A stretch of 64,000 nt of DNA from Paenibacillus sp. J2TS4 (GCF_018403245.1 NZ_BOSH01000006.1:332422-396421), one strand, 5' to 3'; shown: positions 16,672-24,302, counted from the first letter of the stretch. Numbers and translations: made by a program. Notes: generated from the sequence alone by a model not told the origin.

Positions 16672-17653
16672 CGATGTCCAAAATATCGTCCGCAATATGC
16701 TGCACGGATTCTATTTTGAGCATAAAGACCTGGTGTCCTATAATGCGAAATATAATTTGATATTCCGTAAAGACCTCGGGAGCATGGCCCCGCATGTCGT
16801 ACTCATCAGCGGGGGAGGAAGCGGCCATGAGCCGGCAGATTTCGGCTATGTGGGCGAAGGCATGCTTTCCGTTGCGGTTGCGGGTAAAATTTTCTTGCCG
16901 CCGACGGCGGAGCAAGTGTTGGAGGCGATCCGCCTCGTGGACAGGAGCAGAAGCGTGCTGCTCATCATTAAAAACTTTCCTGCGGACGTAGGCAATTTTC
17001 TAGCAGCCGAAGCTCTGGCCAAAGAAGAAGGGCGAAGGGTCGACCATATCATCGTTGACGACGATGTGTCGATCGAAGATGACGTGACGTACAACAAAAG
17101 AAGAAGGGGCGTCGCCGGTACCGTGCTGGTCCATAAAATATTGGGGGCTGCCGCGCGGGAAGGCTTCACGCTGGAGCAATTGAAGGAACTCGGCGAGCAA
17201 GTGATCGGTATGCTGCACACATTGGGAGTGGCGCTGTCGCCGGCGAACGATCCGACGAAGGGCGAACCGTCGTTTACGCTGCAAAACAACGAAGCGTTTT
17301 ACGGCGTCGGCATCCACGGGGAGAAAGGGTACCGCAAAGAGGTTTTTTCTTCTTCGGAGAAGCTCGCGGTCGAGCTGTTCAATAAGCTGAAAAGCGTATA
17401 CCGTTGGAGAAGGCAAGACCGCTTCGCGATTCTGGTCAACGGTTTAGGCGCGACCCCCCTGGTCGAACAGTATGTGTTCGCCAATGACATCCGCCGCTTG
17501 TGTGAACTGGAAAACCTGGATGTCCGGTTTGTCAAAATCGGCACGCATTTGACTTCGCTTGATATGAAAGGGATTTCGCTCAGTTTTCTGAAGCTCGAAG
17601 ATCCAAAGTGGGAAGTGTGGCTGAAAGCGGACGTTGCAGTAGCGAAATGGTAA
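16655..17653 (+). CDS. dhaQ: DhaQ-like co-activator (DhaK paralogue)
   Basis: A DAK1-domain protein without a DhaL partner, 332 residues. It keeps the GGGSGHEPAD loop and the dihydroxyacetone-binding His in GIHGEKG. A stand-alone DhaK-like protein encoded right after a DhaS gene is the DhaQ arrangement: it senses dihydroxyacetone and binds DhaS. The ATG at 16655 overlaps the dhaS end by 17 bases and follows GGTGGAG. It could instead be a DhaK of a split kinase, but a complete fused kinase is next to it and no separate DhaL or DhaM is present, so DhaQ is favoured. Confidence 0.8.
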   Translation: MTKIINDVQNIVRNMLHGFYFEHKDLVSYNAKYNLIFRKDLGSMAPHVVLISGGGSGHEPADFGYVGEGMLSVAVAGKIFLPPTAEQVLEAIRLVDRSRSVLLIIKNFPADVGNFLAAEALAKEEGRRVDHIIVDDDVSIEDDVTYNKRRRGVAGTVLVHKILGAAAREGFTLEQLKELGEQVIGMLHTLGVALSPANDPTKGEPSFTLQNNEAFYGVGIHGEKGYRKEVFSSSEKLAVELFNKLKSVYRWRRQDRFAILVNGLGATPLVEQYVFANDIRRLCELENLDVRFVKIGTHLTSLDMKGISLSFLKLEDPKWEVWLKADVAVAKW

Positions 17654-17677
17654 GATGGCGGAATCATGAGACAAGTC

Positions 17678-17705
17678 AAGCCCCCGGCCTTGAAGCCAGG
17701 GGCTT
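17678..17705. terminator. Hairpin between dhaQ and the glpF-like gene
   Basis: AAGCCCC / GGGGCTT with an inner GGC / GCC stem lies between the two convergent genes. No long T run follows, so it may act as a weak two-way terminator. Confidence 0.5.
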
Positions 17706-17712
17706 CTTGAAA

Positions 17713-18564
17713 TTAGGAGACATGTTTTTCCTGTGCGTTGGCCGGCGGATTTTGGCGCCGCGGGGCGATGCTTTTGGCGGAACCGATGGTCACCCGGGCA
17801 AGCACGACAATCGCAGTGAGAATCCCGATTAACAGGGACAAGGAGTTGCTCGAACCGCTCACAACCAAAGCTTGATGAAATTGTGCGCCCATAACGCCGC
17901 CAATGATGGGCCCTGCGACGGGAATCCACGCATATTTCCAATCGGAAGCGCCTTTTCCGGCAACCGGAAGGAGGAAATGGGCAATCCGCGAGCCCAGGTC
18001 ACGCGCAGGATTGATGGCAAATCCCGTCGTTCCGCCGAGCGATATGCCGATTGCCGCTATGAAGAATCCGATAATGAGAGGATTGAGCCCGTCGGCAAAC
18101 TGGTTGGCCCCGATCGACAGCAGGCCGAACGTGAACACCGCCGTTGCCAACATTTCGCTGATCAAGTTGGACGGCGTATGGCGGATGGCCGGGCCGGTTG
18201 CAAAAACTGCAAGTTTTGCGCCGGGGTCCGCCGTTTCTTTCCAATGCGGATAATAGAACAGCCACAAAATGATCGCGCCCCAAAAAGCTCCGATAAATTG
18301 CGCCAGTACGTATGCCGGCACTTGCTCCCATGGAAAGGCGCCGACCGAAGCGAGTCCGATCGTGACGGCCGGATTTAAATGCGCGCCGCTAATGCTGCCC
18401 ACCGCATAAACGGCGACGGCGACCCCCAACCCCCAGCCCAGCGAAATGACGATCCAGCCGGAATTATGCGCCTTCGACTTGTTCAGCACAACGCCGCCTA
18501 CAGCGCCGCAGCCGAACAGCACCAAAATCAAGGTTCCTATGACTTCACCCATAAATGGAGACAT
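17713..18564 (-). CDS. Aquaglyceroporin (GlpF-type MIP channel)
   Basis: Membrane channel for glycerol or dihydroxyacetone, six helices plus two half-helices. Both NPA boxes are present: HLNPAV (about residue 65) and INPARD (about 190); the Asp after NPAR is typical of glycerol-conducting members. The ATG at 18564 follows AAAGGGG. The gene carries the same operator and cre-like pair as dhaKL at the same spacing, so the two are probably co-induced by DhaS-DhaQ although they lie on either side of the regulators. The C-terminal tail is longer and more basic than usual. Confidence 0.9.
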   Translation of the reverse strand: MSPFMGEVIGTLILVLFGCGAVGGVVLNKSKAHNSGWIVISLGWGLGVAVAVYAVGSISGAHLNPAVTIGLASVGAFPWEQVPAYVLAQFIGAFWGAIILWLFYYPHWKETADPGAKLAVFATGPAIRHTPSNLISEMLATAVFTFGLLSIGANQFADGLNPLIIGFFIAAIGISLGGTTGFAINPARDLGSRIAHFLLPVAGKGASDWKYAWIPVAGPIIGGVMGAQFHQALVVSGSSNSLSLLIGILTAIVVLARVTIGSAKSIAPRRQNPPANAQEKHVS

Positions 18565-18616
18565 GCTGATTACCCCTTTCAAAAGTTTATACAGATTTCA
18601 TGATTTCATATTAGGG

Positions 18617-18658
18617 TGTAAGCGCTTTACAGTAAACGGACAAAAAAGTGGAATTGTC
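18617..18658. promoter_or_regulatory. Operator and cre-like pair of the glpF-like gene
   Basis: A cre-like TGTAAGCGCTTTAC (18617-18630) is followed, after a 7-base gap, by GGACA...TGTC (18638-18658) with 12 bases between GACA and TGTC. Reading leftward a TAATAT -10 lies 27 bases after the TCCG of the operator, matching the TATGAT of the dhaKL promoter. Confidence 0.65.
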
Positions 18659-19080
18659 AAAAAAGAGGAAACTATGGATACATTTTTTCCCATGAGGAAT
18701 TGATGCCTGAACCTGTGACAGTCGCCATCCAGAACGGCGAATTCTGGTGATTTTGCCAACAAACTATCCGGCGACACGTTTCTGATCTGCTTTTTCTGGC
18801 AGAGCAGCCTTCATGAGATTATGAGCTATTCTTTACCCGTTTCTTCCTTAGTGCACCATTCAACGCGTAGTTCGCCATTCAACATATAGCATCATTTAAC
18901 GCAGTCTCGTCAATGCTACCACCGCTCAAAGCTACCTACAACCGTTCTACTTCAACTTGTAGAAAGCCTGCAATTGTGCATCCTTTCCGGCCGTTCTACC
19001 CCATTTCCGCAGCAAAGCCTGAAAAAATACATCTTTTTGCTCGTTCCAAGTGAGGTCGGGGCGTTTCATAAGAAAATTAA

Positions 19081-19144
19081 TGCACTATCGCAGCTTTTCT
19101 TTCGAATGATCGAACGTGGTCCATAATAGATGCACTATCGCAGC
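19081..19144. repeat. Two direct copies of TGCACTATCGCAGC, 50 bases apart
   Basis: Identical 14-mers at 19081-19094 and 19131-19144. A weaker GTGCACTATC occurs at 19588. They lie in non-coding DNA. Confidence 0.7.
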
Positions 19145-19236
19145 AATTCGTGTACACCTATAGACACTTGAACGTACACGATATTACACCGCCGACTGTT
19201 GAAATTGTTTAAGAATGTTAAGTGCATACGCGCTCA

Positions 19237-19280
19237 GGGTCAGGGCAAGGGTAGAGGCAGGGGTAAGAGCAAGGGTAGGG
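19237..19280 (+). repeat. G-rich tract with six G-runs
   Basis: Runs of three or four G at 19237, 19243, 19249, 19260, 19273 and 19278, with loops of 3, 3, 8, 9 and 2 bases. It could form a G-quadruplex, though two loops are longer than ideal. Confidence 0.45.
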
Positions 19281-19453
19281 TGTTCGTTTTATTCCAAACG
19301 ACGGATATGGAGCTGTATAGGGAGTTTTTTGAAGTTTTAGAGACTTTTAAAGCATTTCATTAATTTTCTTTTCCCACTCCATGTCCTATCCTTTCTTTAG
19401 TTCAATTTATATAGTAAAAAAAGAAATCAGAAGAACGGACGTAAAAAAACGAC

Positions 19454-19482
19454 TTGACTGACGATGAAATCCAAGTTATGAT
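19454..19482 (+). promoter_or_regulatory. Promoter of the MFS/AAA+/VWA operon
   Basis: TTGACT (19454-19459) and TATGAT (19477-19482) with a 17-base spacer. The same promoter, recognisable base by base, precedes the DUF6530-like gene at 23529. Confidence 0.75.
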
Positions 19483-19548
19483 TTTAATCAGTAATTTAGT
19501 AAATAAGTAAATTAGTAATTTAGTAAACTGAACGAGGGGAAATAAGCT

Positions 19549-19621
19549 CTGAGCGACAACGACAAGATGAATCGGTGACCGTCTTCGTGCACTATCAAAG
19601 ATATTAAAGGATATGGGGTAA
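19549..19621 (+). pseudogene. 3' remnant of a second DUF6530-like gene
   Basis: This piece aligns with the last 25 codons of the gene ending at 24090: TGAGCGAC, then ATCGGTGA, then ATATTAAAGGATATGGGG. After one inserted base it reads IGDRLRALSKILKDMG before a TAA. The whole middle of the gene is gone. Its end supplies the GGGG ribosome binding site for the MFS gene. Confidence 0.75.
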
Positions 19622-19626
19622 TAAAA

Positions 19627-20835
19627 ATGTTTTCCAATCAATATGTTCGAACCATTATCTTCTCCCGGGTGCTGTTGCAGTTGGGAATTTGGATCCGGAA
19701 CTATGCCGTACTTCTTTATGTTACCAATTTGACGAACAATAATCCGCTTTATGTATCTCTGATTTCGGTTGTGGAATTTGCTCCGATCTTTCTATTCGGC
19801 CTTATTGGCGGGACCCTTGCCGACCGATGGCGGCCAAAACGCACAATGGTATGGAGCGATTTGCTGTCAGGTATGTCCGTTGGGGCTGTGCTGCTTGCCG
19901 TCATGAATGGCGGATGGGTCGCACTTCTCATCGGAACGTTTATTTCAGCCAGCCTGTCTCAATTTTCTCAGCCTTCGGCCATGAAACTGTACAAGCGGCA
20001 TGTGCCGGCTGAACAACTGCAGAGCGTGATGGCGATGACCCAAACTCTTGTAGCTGTTTTTATGGTTCTGGGTCCGATCATCGGCACGTTTATATTCATA
20101 CAGTTTGGAATTCAAGCATCTTTGATCCTGACAGCCGTTCTGTTCTTGGGGTCCTCGCTTGTATTATCGTCGCTTCCCCGTGATACGGAGGAACCGAAGT
20201 CGGGGAAAGCCGGCGGCTTTATCAAGGAGTTGACGGATGGCCTGCGCTACATCGGGTCTAACCAATCCTTAAGAACACTTGGTTTGACTTTCTCGGCAGT
20301 CGGTTTGGCATCAGGGCTGACTCAGCCGCTTCAGATCTTCCTTGTCATCGAGAATTTGGGACAAGACAAACCATTTCTGCAGTGGTTGGTGATGACCAAT
20401 GGGGCAGCCATGTTGGCAGGCGGAGCTGTCATCGTAGCGGTGGCCCCCAAGGTGAAGCCACAACTATTGCTCTTGGTAGGCTTGCTTGTCACTGCCGTCT
20501 GTACGGTTGGAATGGGCGCGTCCAAACAAATTTGGCTGACCCTTATTCTGTTGGTGATCAGCGGTTTGTTCTTTCCTTGTATTCAAGCCGGGATCCAGAC
20601 GCTTCTTATCCGGAATACCGAAGGGGAATTTATTGGACGGGTATTAGGAGCGATCACGCCTATTTTTATGGGAATGATGGTCATTGGCATGTTCATCTCC
20701 GGCTATCTCAAGGATACGTTCTCCCTGCCGGGTGTATATATGGCGAGTGGTGTTTTTGTGATGATCGGTGCACTTTTACTGCTCCCTATTGTGGTTAAGG
20801 AAAGAAGTAAAGCCAAAACGGGTCCAGCATCATGA
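19627..20835 (+). CDS. MFS transporter (12-helix exporter type)
   Basis: Major facilitator protein of 402 residues with about 12 helices. The loop 2-3 signature GGTLADRWRPKRTMV is clear (about residues 60-75). It resembles MFS_3 exporters of siderophores, macrolides or other small molecules; the substrate is unknown. The ATG at 19627 uses GGGG from the end of an upstream gene remnant as ribosome binding site. The AAA+ ATPase gene starts 22 bases after the stop, so both are probably on one transcript. Confidence 0.85.
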   Translation: MFSNQYVRTIIFSRVLLQLGIWIRNYAVLLYVTNLTNNNPLYVSLISVVEFAPIFLFGLIGGTLADRWRPKRTMVWSDLLSGMSVGAVLLAVMNGGWVALLIGTFISASLSQFSQPSAMKLYKRHVPAEQLQSVMAMTQTLVAVFMVLGPIIGTFIFIQFGIQASLILTAVLFLGSSLVLSSLPRDTEEPKSGKAGGFIKELTDGLRYIGSNQSLRTLGLTFSAVGLASGLTQPLQIFLVIENLGQDKPFLQWLVMTNGAAMLAGGAVIVAVAPKVKPQLLLLVGLLVTAVCTVGMGASKQIWLTLILLVISGLFFPCIQAGIQTLLIRNTEGEFIGRVLGAITPIFMGMMVIGMFISGYLKDTFSLPGVYMASGVFVMIGALLLLPIVVKERSKAKTGPAS

Positions 20836-20857
20836 CGGGCAAGGAGGAGAGAAGTCA

Positions 20858-21979
20858 ATGCAAGAAAGTAAAGAATATTATTTGTCACCTGAGAGACCAT
20901 GGAGTGATGCAGAAAAAAAGCTGGTCTGGAAAAAGCCAGTATCGCATAAGACCAGTGAGGAAGAACGTCGGATTAGTAAAGAGGTAAAACGGAACTGGAA
21001 TCGCGGGGAAATGAAAATTGCCAATATATTGTTAGAAGGCGATGCCGGTTCTGGCAAAACCCAATTAGCGAAAGCATTATCAGCGAATTTCGGGCTGCCC
21101 TATACGAAAGTGACCTGTTTTGCAGATATGGACAAATCGGATATTATTGGCGCTATTTTGCCGGTGATTTCTTCTGAACAATTAGAGAAACTGGACCCTG
21201 GACAGAAATGCATTTTGAAAGCATTATATGAAAGCGATGGTTTTCAAAGCACGACTGAGATTTTAATGGATGTATTGGGGCTTACCCAAGAACAAGCAGC
21301 CTTAGAGATAAAGCAATTGCTGGAGCTCGTTGAGGAACATACGGATGGAGAAGCCGTGGAGTATCGTTTTTACCCTTCGGAGATCGTCAGGGCTTATCAG
21401 AACGGGTATCTTCTAGAAATCCAAGAACCCAACGTGATTCGGGATGCCGCGGTACTCATGGCGTTGAACTCTGCTCTGGAACTGGATGGCAGCATCAATC
21501 TTCCTACCGAAATCATACGAAGACATCCGGACTTCATCGCAGTCATTACAACAAATCGCGGATATGTAGGGTCAAGGCCGCTAAATGAATCCCTGCGCGA
21601 CAGGGTCCAACACTCGGAGAAGATGGATCTGCCCACCAAAGAAGTCATGATAGAACGCGCCATGGCCAAAACCGGTTATCAAGATGAAGAGGTATTGGGC
21701 GTGTTAGCAGATGCGATCATGATTTTGGATACAACAGCCCGGGCCAATGCAATCAAGGGCGTGGCTGGAATGCGTTCCTTGTTCTACTGGACAGATGCGG
21801 TTGCGGGAGGGGCCTCGGCCAAAGAATCTCTTTATCATAAGGTCCTCTACAAAATAACTACCGATTCAGAGGAAATTAAGATATTGGAAGAAGCACTTGA
21901 AAAGCATGATCTGATAACTAGTTTAGAGACCATTACGAATGGGGTAAAAAAAAACGAAAAATTAACGGCGATGCCATAG
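20858..21979 (+). CDS. MoxR/CobS-like AAA+ ATPase
   Basis: Cytoplasmic AAA+ ATPase, 373 residues. Walker A GDAGSGKT lies at residues 61-68, followed by a DMDKSDIIGAILPV loop. The Walker B region reads GYLLEIQEPNVIRD (about 183-196), and a sensor-1 strand FIAVITTNRG and an arginine-finger stretch NESLRDRVQH follow. About 70 residues between Walker A and B (about 107-175) look like an inserted winged helix (ILKALYESDGFQSTTEILMDVLGLTQEQA). Such ATPases pair with VWA proteins, and a VWA gene is next. ATG at 20858 with AAGGAGG. The last codons run through A9, where a -1 shift would join the VWA frame. Confidence 0.85.
   Translation: MQESKEYYLSPERPWSDAEKKLVWKKPVSHKTSEEERRISKEVKRNWNRGEMKIANILLEGDAGSGKTQLAKALSANFGLPYTKVTCFADMDKSDIIGAILPVISSEQLEKLDPGQKCILKALYESDGFQSTTEILMDVLGLTQEQAALEIKQLLELVEEHTDGEAVEYRFYPSEIVRAYQNGYLLEIQEPNVIRDAAVLMALNSALELDGSINLPTEIIRRHPDFIAVITTNRGYVGSRPLNESLRDRVQHSEKMDLPTKEVMIERAMAKTGYQDEEVLGVLADAIMILDTTARANAIKGVAGMRSLFYWTDAVAGGASAKESLYHKVLYKITTDSEEIKILEEALEKHDLITSLETITNGVKKNEKLTAMP
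21936..21950 (+). promoter_or_regulatory. Possible -1 frameshift site at the AAA+/VWA junction
   Basis: GGGGTAAAAAAAAAC contains nine A residues and, in the ATPase frame, the classic slippery heptamer A_AAA_AAC. The -1 frame entered here has no stop and runs into the VWA gene. A one-base gain in the A run would have the same effect. Confidence 0.5.
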
Positions 21980-22029
21980 AAATCAAGACATGGGGAGATA
22001 TAGCCGTCACTAATGTTGATGATGACAAG

Positions 22030-23073
22030 ATGGTTGACGAAGAGGGGATCGCACTAAAAAAGTCTGCGGATAGCGAAGAAAGCTCTTCCCGTGTATCCGA
22101 TGAATCAACCGACATGAGAAGTACGGATACCGAAGAAAACGGCTCTCCGCAATATCATCAGGCCAACCCCGAGCCCATGTCAGAGGATGCGAAACAAAAA
22201 GAACGCGATTTCCGTAAAAAGCTCAATCAAGCCGCAAGAAAGATGGTGTCCGATTCCATTCATGAAAAAGTAAAGCTCATGGTTCATCGTCCGGATTACG
22301 ATCAGGAAGTCCAAAAGGAATATTTCAGTCTAAGCAAGGAACTCATGCCGATCGTACAGGAAATTGCCAGAAAGACGCTTCCGCTCCTGGAACATGAAAC
22401 GTCTTCCGAATTTGAAAGGAATCGTTACTATGGCAGCAAGTTTCAAGCGGACAGCGTCGCTTACAGGGATTATAGGTATTTTGCCAAAAAACGTCCTCCA
22501 TCGGAATCCCCTTCTCTGGTAGTGGGACTAAGGGTTGATGAATCGGCATCGATGTCGGCCTTTGGAAGACTGGAAGCAGCTAAACGAGCAGTCATTGCGG
22601 TGTATGAATTTTGTCAAATATGTCATATTCCTGTTTTAATCTACGGGGATACTGCCGATGTTTCCAAGATGGAGCAAATGTCGATCTTTGCCTATGCCGA
22701 CTTTGATAAACCGGATTCCAATGATCGATTCAGGCTGATGCGAATTCAGGGAAGAAGCAATAATCGTGACGGAATGGCCCTTAGAATTATGGGGGAAAGG
22801 TTGGCCGTTTCAATGCAGCAGACAAAGCTGTTGATTAGCATCAGTGATGGACAGCCAAAAGCAATGGACGATTATACCGGGAGTTATGCCATTACAGATA
22901 TGCAGCAAATAATAGAGGAATACGAACGGAAAGGCATTACCTTTCTTGCCGCGGCAATAGGTCAAGACAAGGATGTCATCAGTGAAATTTATGGTCATGA
23001 GAGATTTTTGGACATTACAAATTTAAATGAGTTCCCTGCAAAGTTAGTTCGGATCATCGCTCGGTATTTGTAA
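22030..23073 (+). CDS. VWA-domain protein, CobT-like partner of the AAA+ ATPase
   Basis: 347 residues from the only ATG in frame. An acidic Ser/Glu-rich region (1-60) and a helical linker precede a C-terminal von Willebrand A domain (about 155-347) with an intact metal site: DESAS at 160-164, a Thr in GDTAD, and an Asp in SISDGQP. MoxR-VWA pairs act like cobalt or magnesium chelatase subunits or as assembly factors. No ribosome binding site precedes the ATG. The frame is open back to about 21924 without any ATG, GTG or TTG, so the natural N terminus may come from frameshifting off the ATPase gene. Confidence 0.8.
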   Translation: MVDEEGIALKKSADSEESSSRVSDESTDMRSTDTEENGSPQYHQANPEPMSEDAKQKERDFRKKLNQAARKMVSDSIHEKVKLMVHRPDYDQEVQKEYFSLSKELMPIVQEIARKTLPLLEHETSSEFERNRYYGSKFQADSVAYRDYRYFAKKRPPSESPSLVVGLRVDESASMSAFGRLEAAKRAVIAVYEFCQICHIPVLIYGDTADVSKMEQMSIFAYADFDKPDSNDRFRLMRIQGRSNNRDGMALRIMGERLAVSMQQTKLLISISDGQPKAMDDYTGSYAITDMQQIIEEYERKGITFLAAAIGQDKDVISEIYGHERFLDITNLNEFPAKLVRIIARYL

Positions 23074-23125
23074 TTTTCATGAATGTTCATTAGCTATGAT
23101 AAAGCTATGATAAGGAGAGAAAGAC

Positions 23126-23485
23126 ATGGATATGAATAAGCGAAGGAAGCTGCTGGAGGAATACAAGCAGATCAAGACGTATATGGGCGTCGCCCAAATC
23201 CAAAATAAAATCAATGGGAAAATTTACATCGACAGCTATCCCAACTTGAAAAACAAGTGGTTAACGCTTCGGATGCAGTTGGATCAAGGGAGATTCGCCA
23301 ATGCCCAGTTGCAGAAGGATTGGAAAGAATTCGGAGAGGATGCGTTCACTTATGAGGTTCTGGAACAGAAGGAAACCGGTAAGGTAACGGATATGCGCTG
23401 GGAGCAGAAGCAAATCCTGAAGCCGTGGCTCCAGAAGTTACAGCCCTATGGGGACAGAGGATATAACAAGCCTCCAAAGGATTAA
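23126..23485 (+). CDS. Small GIY-YIG-like protein with degenerate motif
   Basis: 119 residues. The sequence GVAQIQNKINGKIYIDS is laid out like the GIY-YIG nuclease core, followed by an NLKNKW helix and WKEFGEDAFTYEVLEQ, which is typical of the family. The first Tyr of GIY is replaced (GVA) and YIG reads YID, so nuclease activity is doubtful. ATG at 23126 with AAGGAG. It follows the VWA gene by 52 bases. Its occurrence in this block suggests a role with the ATPase-VWA pair, but nothing in the sequence proves it. Confidence 0.65.
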   Translation: MDMNKRRKLLEEYKQIKTYMGVAQIQNKINGKIYIDSYPNLKNKWLTLRMQLDQGRFANAQLQKDWKEFGEDAFTYEVLEQKETGKVTDMRWEQKQILKPWLQKLQPYGDRGYNKPPKD

Positions 23486-23528
23486 ATGAATCTGCAGATA
23501 AAATAAAGCTGATCTAATCCAGATGGAT

Positions 23529-23586
23529 TTGACTAGCGGTAAAATTCAAGTTAAGATGAAACCGTCATTTAGTAAATTAGTAAATA
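23529..23586 (+). promoter_or_regulatory. Promoter and AGTAAA-repeat leader of the DUF6530-like gene
   Basis: TTGACT (23529-23534), a 17-base spacer and TAAGAT (23552-23557). A TTTAGTAAATTAGTAAATA leader follows and is shared with the leader at 19494-19527, where the unit is repeated more often. Confidence 0.7.
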
Positions 23587-23610
23587 GGCAAACGGAATGA
23601 GGGAATGAAT

Positions 23611-24090
23611 ATGAAAATACCTACAACGTTAAAACATAAACCTGTTGTTGTGTCGGAAAATTATGAGAAGATTGATGGACGGATGGCCGGGGACACGGAC
23701 GCGAAAGGTCTTTCCCTGGGATTGGCCCAGTGGAACGATAGAGGCAAGGTCGATATTTCGGCCAAGGTATGGAGATACACGGGTGAAAAATGGTCAAGAC
23801 AATCGGAGGAACTGCCTCTCCATCGTATTCTTGATTTGTCCATTCTGATTTGCCGGACTCTGGAACATTTTCGCGAAGCCTATCGTTACGAGGATTTATA
23901 TGACCCTCAAAACCCCGTTATCGATCGGGTTGGCTTGCAAGGGGATGCCATGACCGTAGCTATATGTACGGACAATGAGAGAATTAATGAAGATATTAAG
24001 CTGTTCAATCAAGCGTTGAGCGACGATGATGAAATGATCGGTGAGCGTTTGCGCACGTTATCCAGAATATTAAAGGATATGGGGTATTAA
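23611..24090 (+). CDS. DUF6530-like protein
   Basis: 159-residue soluble protein of unknown function; the sequence fits what I know as the DUF6530 family (KIPTTLKHKPVVV start, DTDAKGLSLGLAQWNDRG core, C-terminal MIGERLRTLSRILKDMGY), but I could not check it. The ATG at 23611 is seven bases after GAGGGA; an ATG at 23605 sits too close. It has its own promoter, and a truncated second copy of promoter plus gene end precedes the MFS gene 4 kb upstream. That points to duplication or rearrangement inside the island. Confidence 0.7.
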   Translation: MKIPTTLKHKPVVVSENYEKIDGRMAGDTDAKGLSLGLAQWNDRGKVDISAKVWRYTGEKWSRQSEELPLHRILDLSILICRTLEHFREAYRYEDLYDPQNPVIDRVGLQGDAMTVAICTDNERINEDIKLFNQALSDDDEMIGERLRTLSRILKDMGY

Positions 24091-24092
24091 AA

Positions 24093-24143
24093 TTGTTTCT
24101 ACTCACTTTATGGGGAATCGCTACGTTTATTGGTCCGTGGTAG
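24093..24143 (+). pseudogene. Possible start of a lost membrane-protein gene
   Basis: Directly after the DUF6530-like gene a TTG opens a 16-codon hydrophobic frame (LFLLTLWGIATFIGPW) that ends in TAG. The position relative to the upstream stop copies that of the MFS gene at 19627. It may be the remnant of a transporter gene that once followed; support is slight. Confidence 0.25.
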
Positions 24144-24247
24144 GGTAGTGGGCTGGTTTTATCGTCATCTCAGAGTTCTCTCGAACGTCCAAAACGGCCA
24201 CATTTTACGGAATTACCGGGCACCCTTTCGTCGCGGGTCTGAACAAA

Positions 24248-24289
24248 AAACCGTCAAAAACCTTGATTTTACAAGGTTTTTGACGGTTT
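24248..24289. terminator. Strong bidirectional terminator
   Basis: An 18-bp perfect stem (AAACCGTCAAAAACCTTG with its complement) and a 6-base loop. It lies near the right end of the island. Confidence 0.85.
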
Positions 24290-24302
24290 AACTTCCTCTT
24301 CC

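Larger units (their letters stand above)
18665..19453. other. Long non-coding stretch in the island with short repeats
   Basis: No credible gene is seen over about 790 bases; the frames that exist are short and without ribosome binding sites. The stretch holds two exact copies of a 14-base repeat, a G-rich tract and several CATTCAAC-like phrases. Confidence 0.6.

Noticed and set aside
19402..19641. Minus-strand frame over the MFS promoter
   Set aside because: It is AT-rich repeat sequence (AGTAAA units) read backwards and has no start signals.
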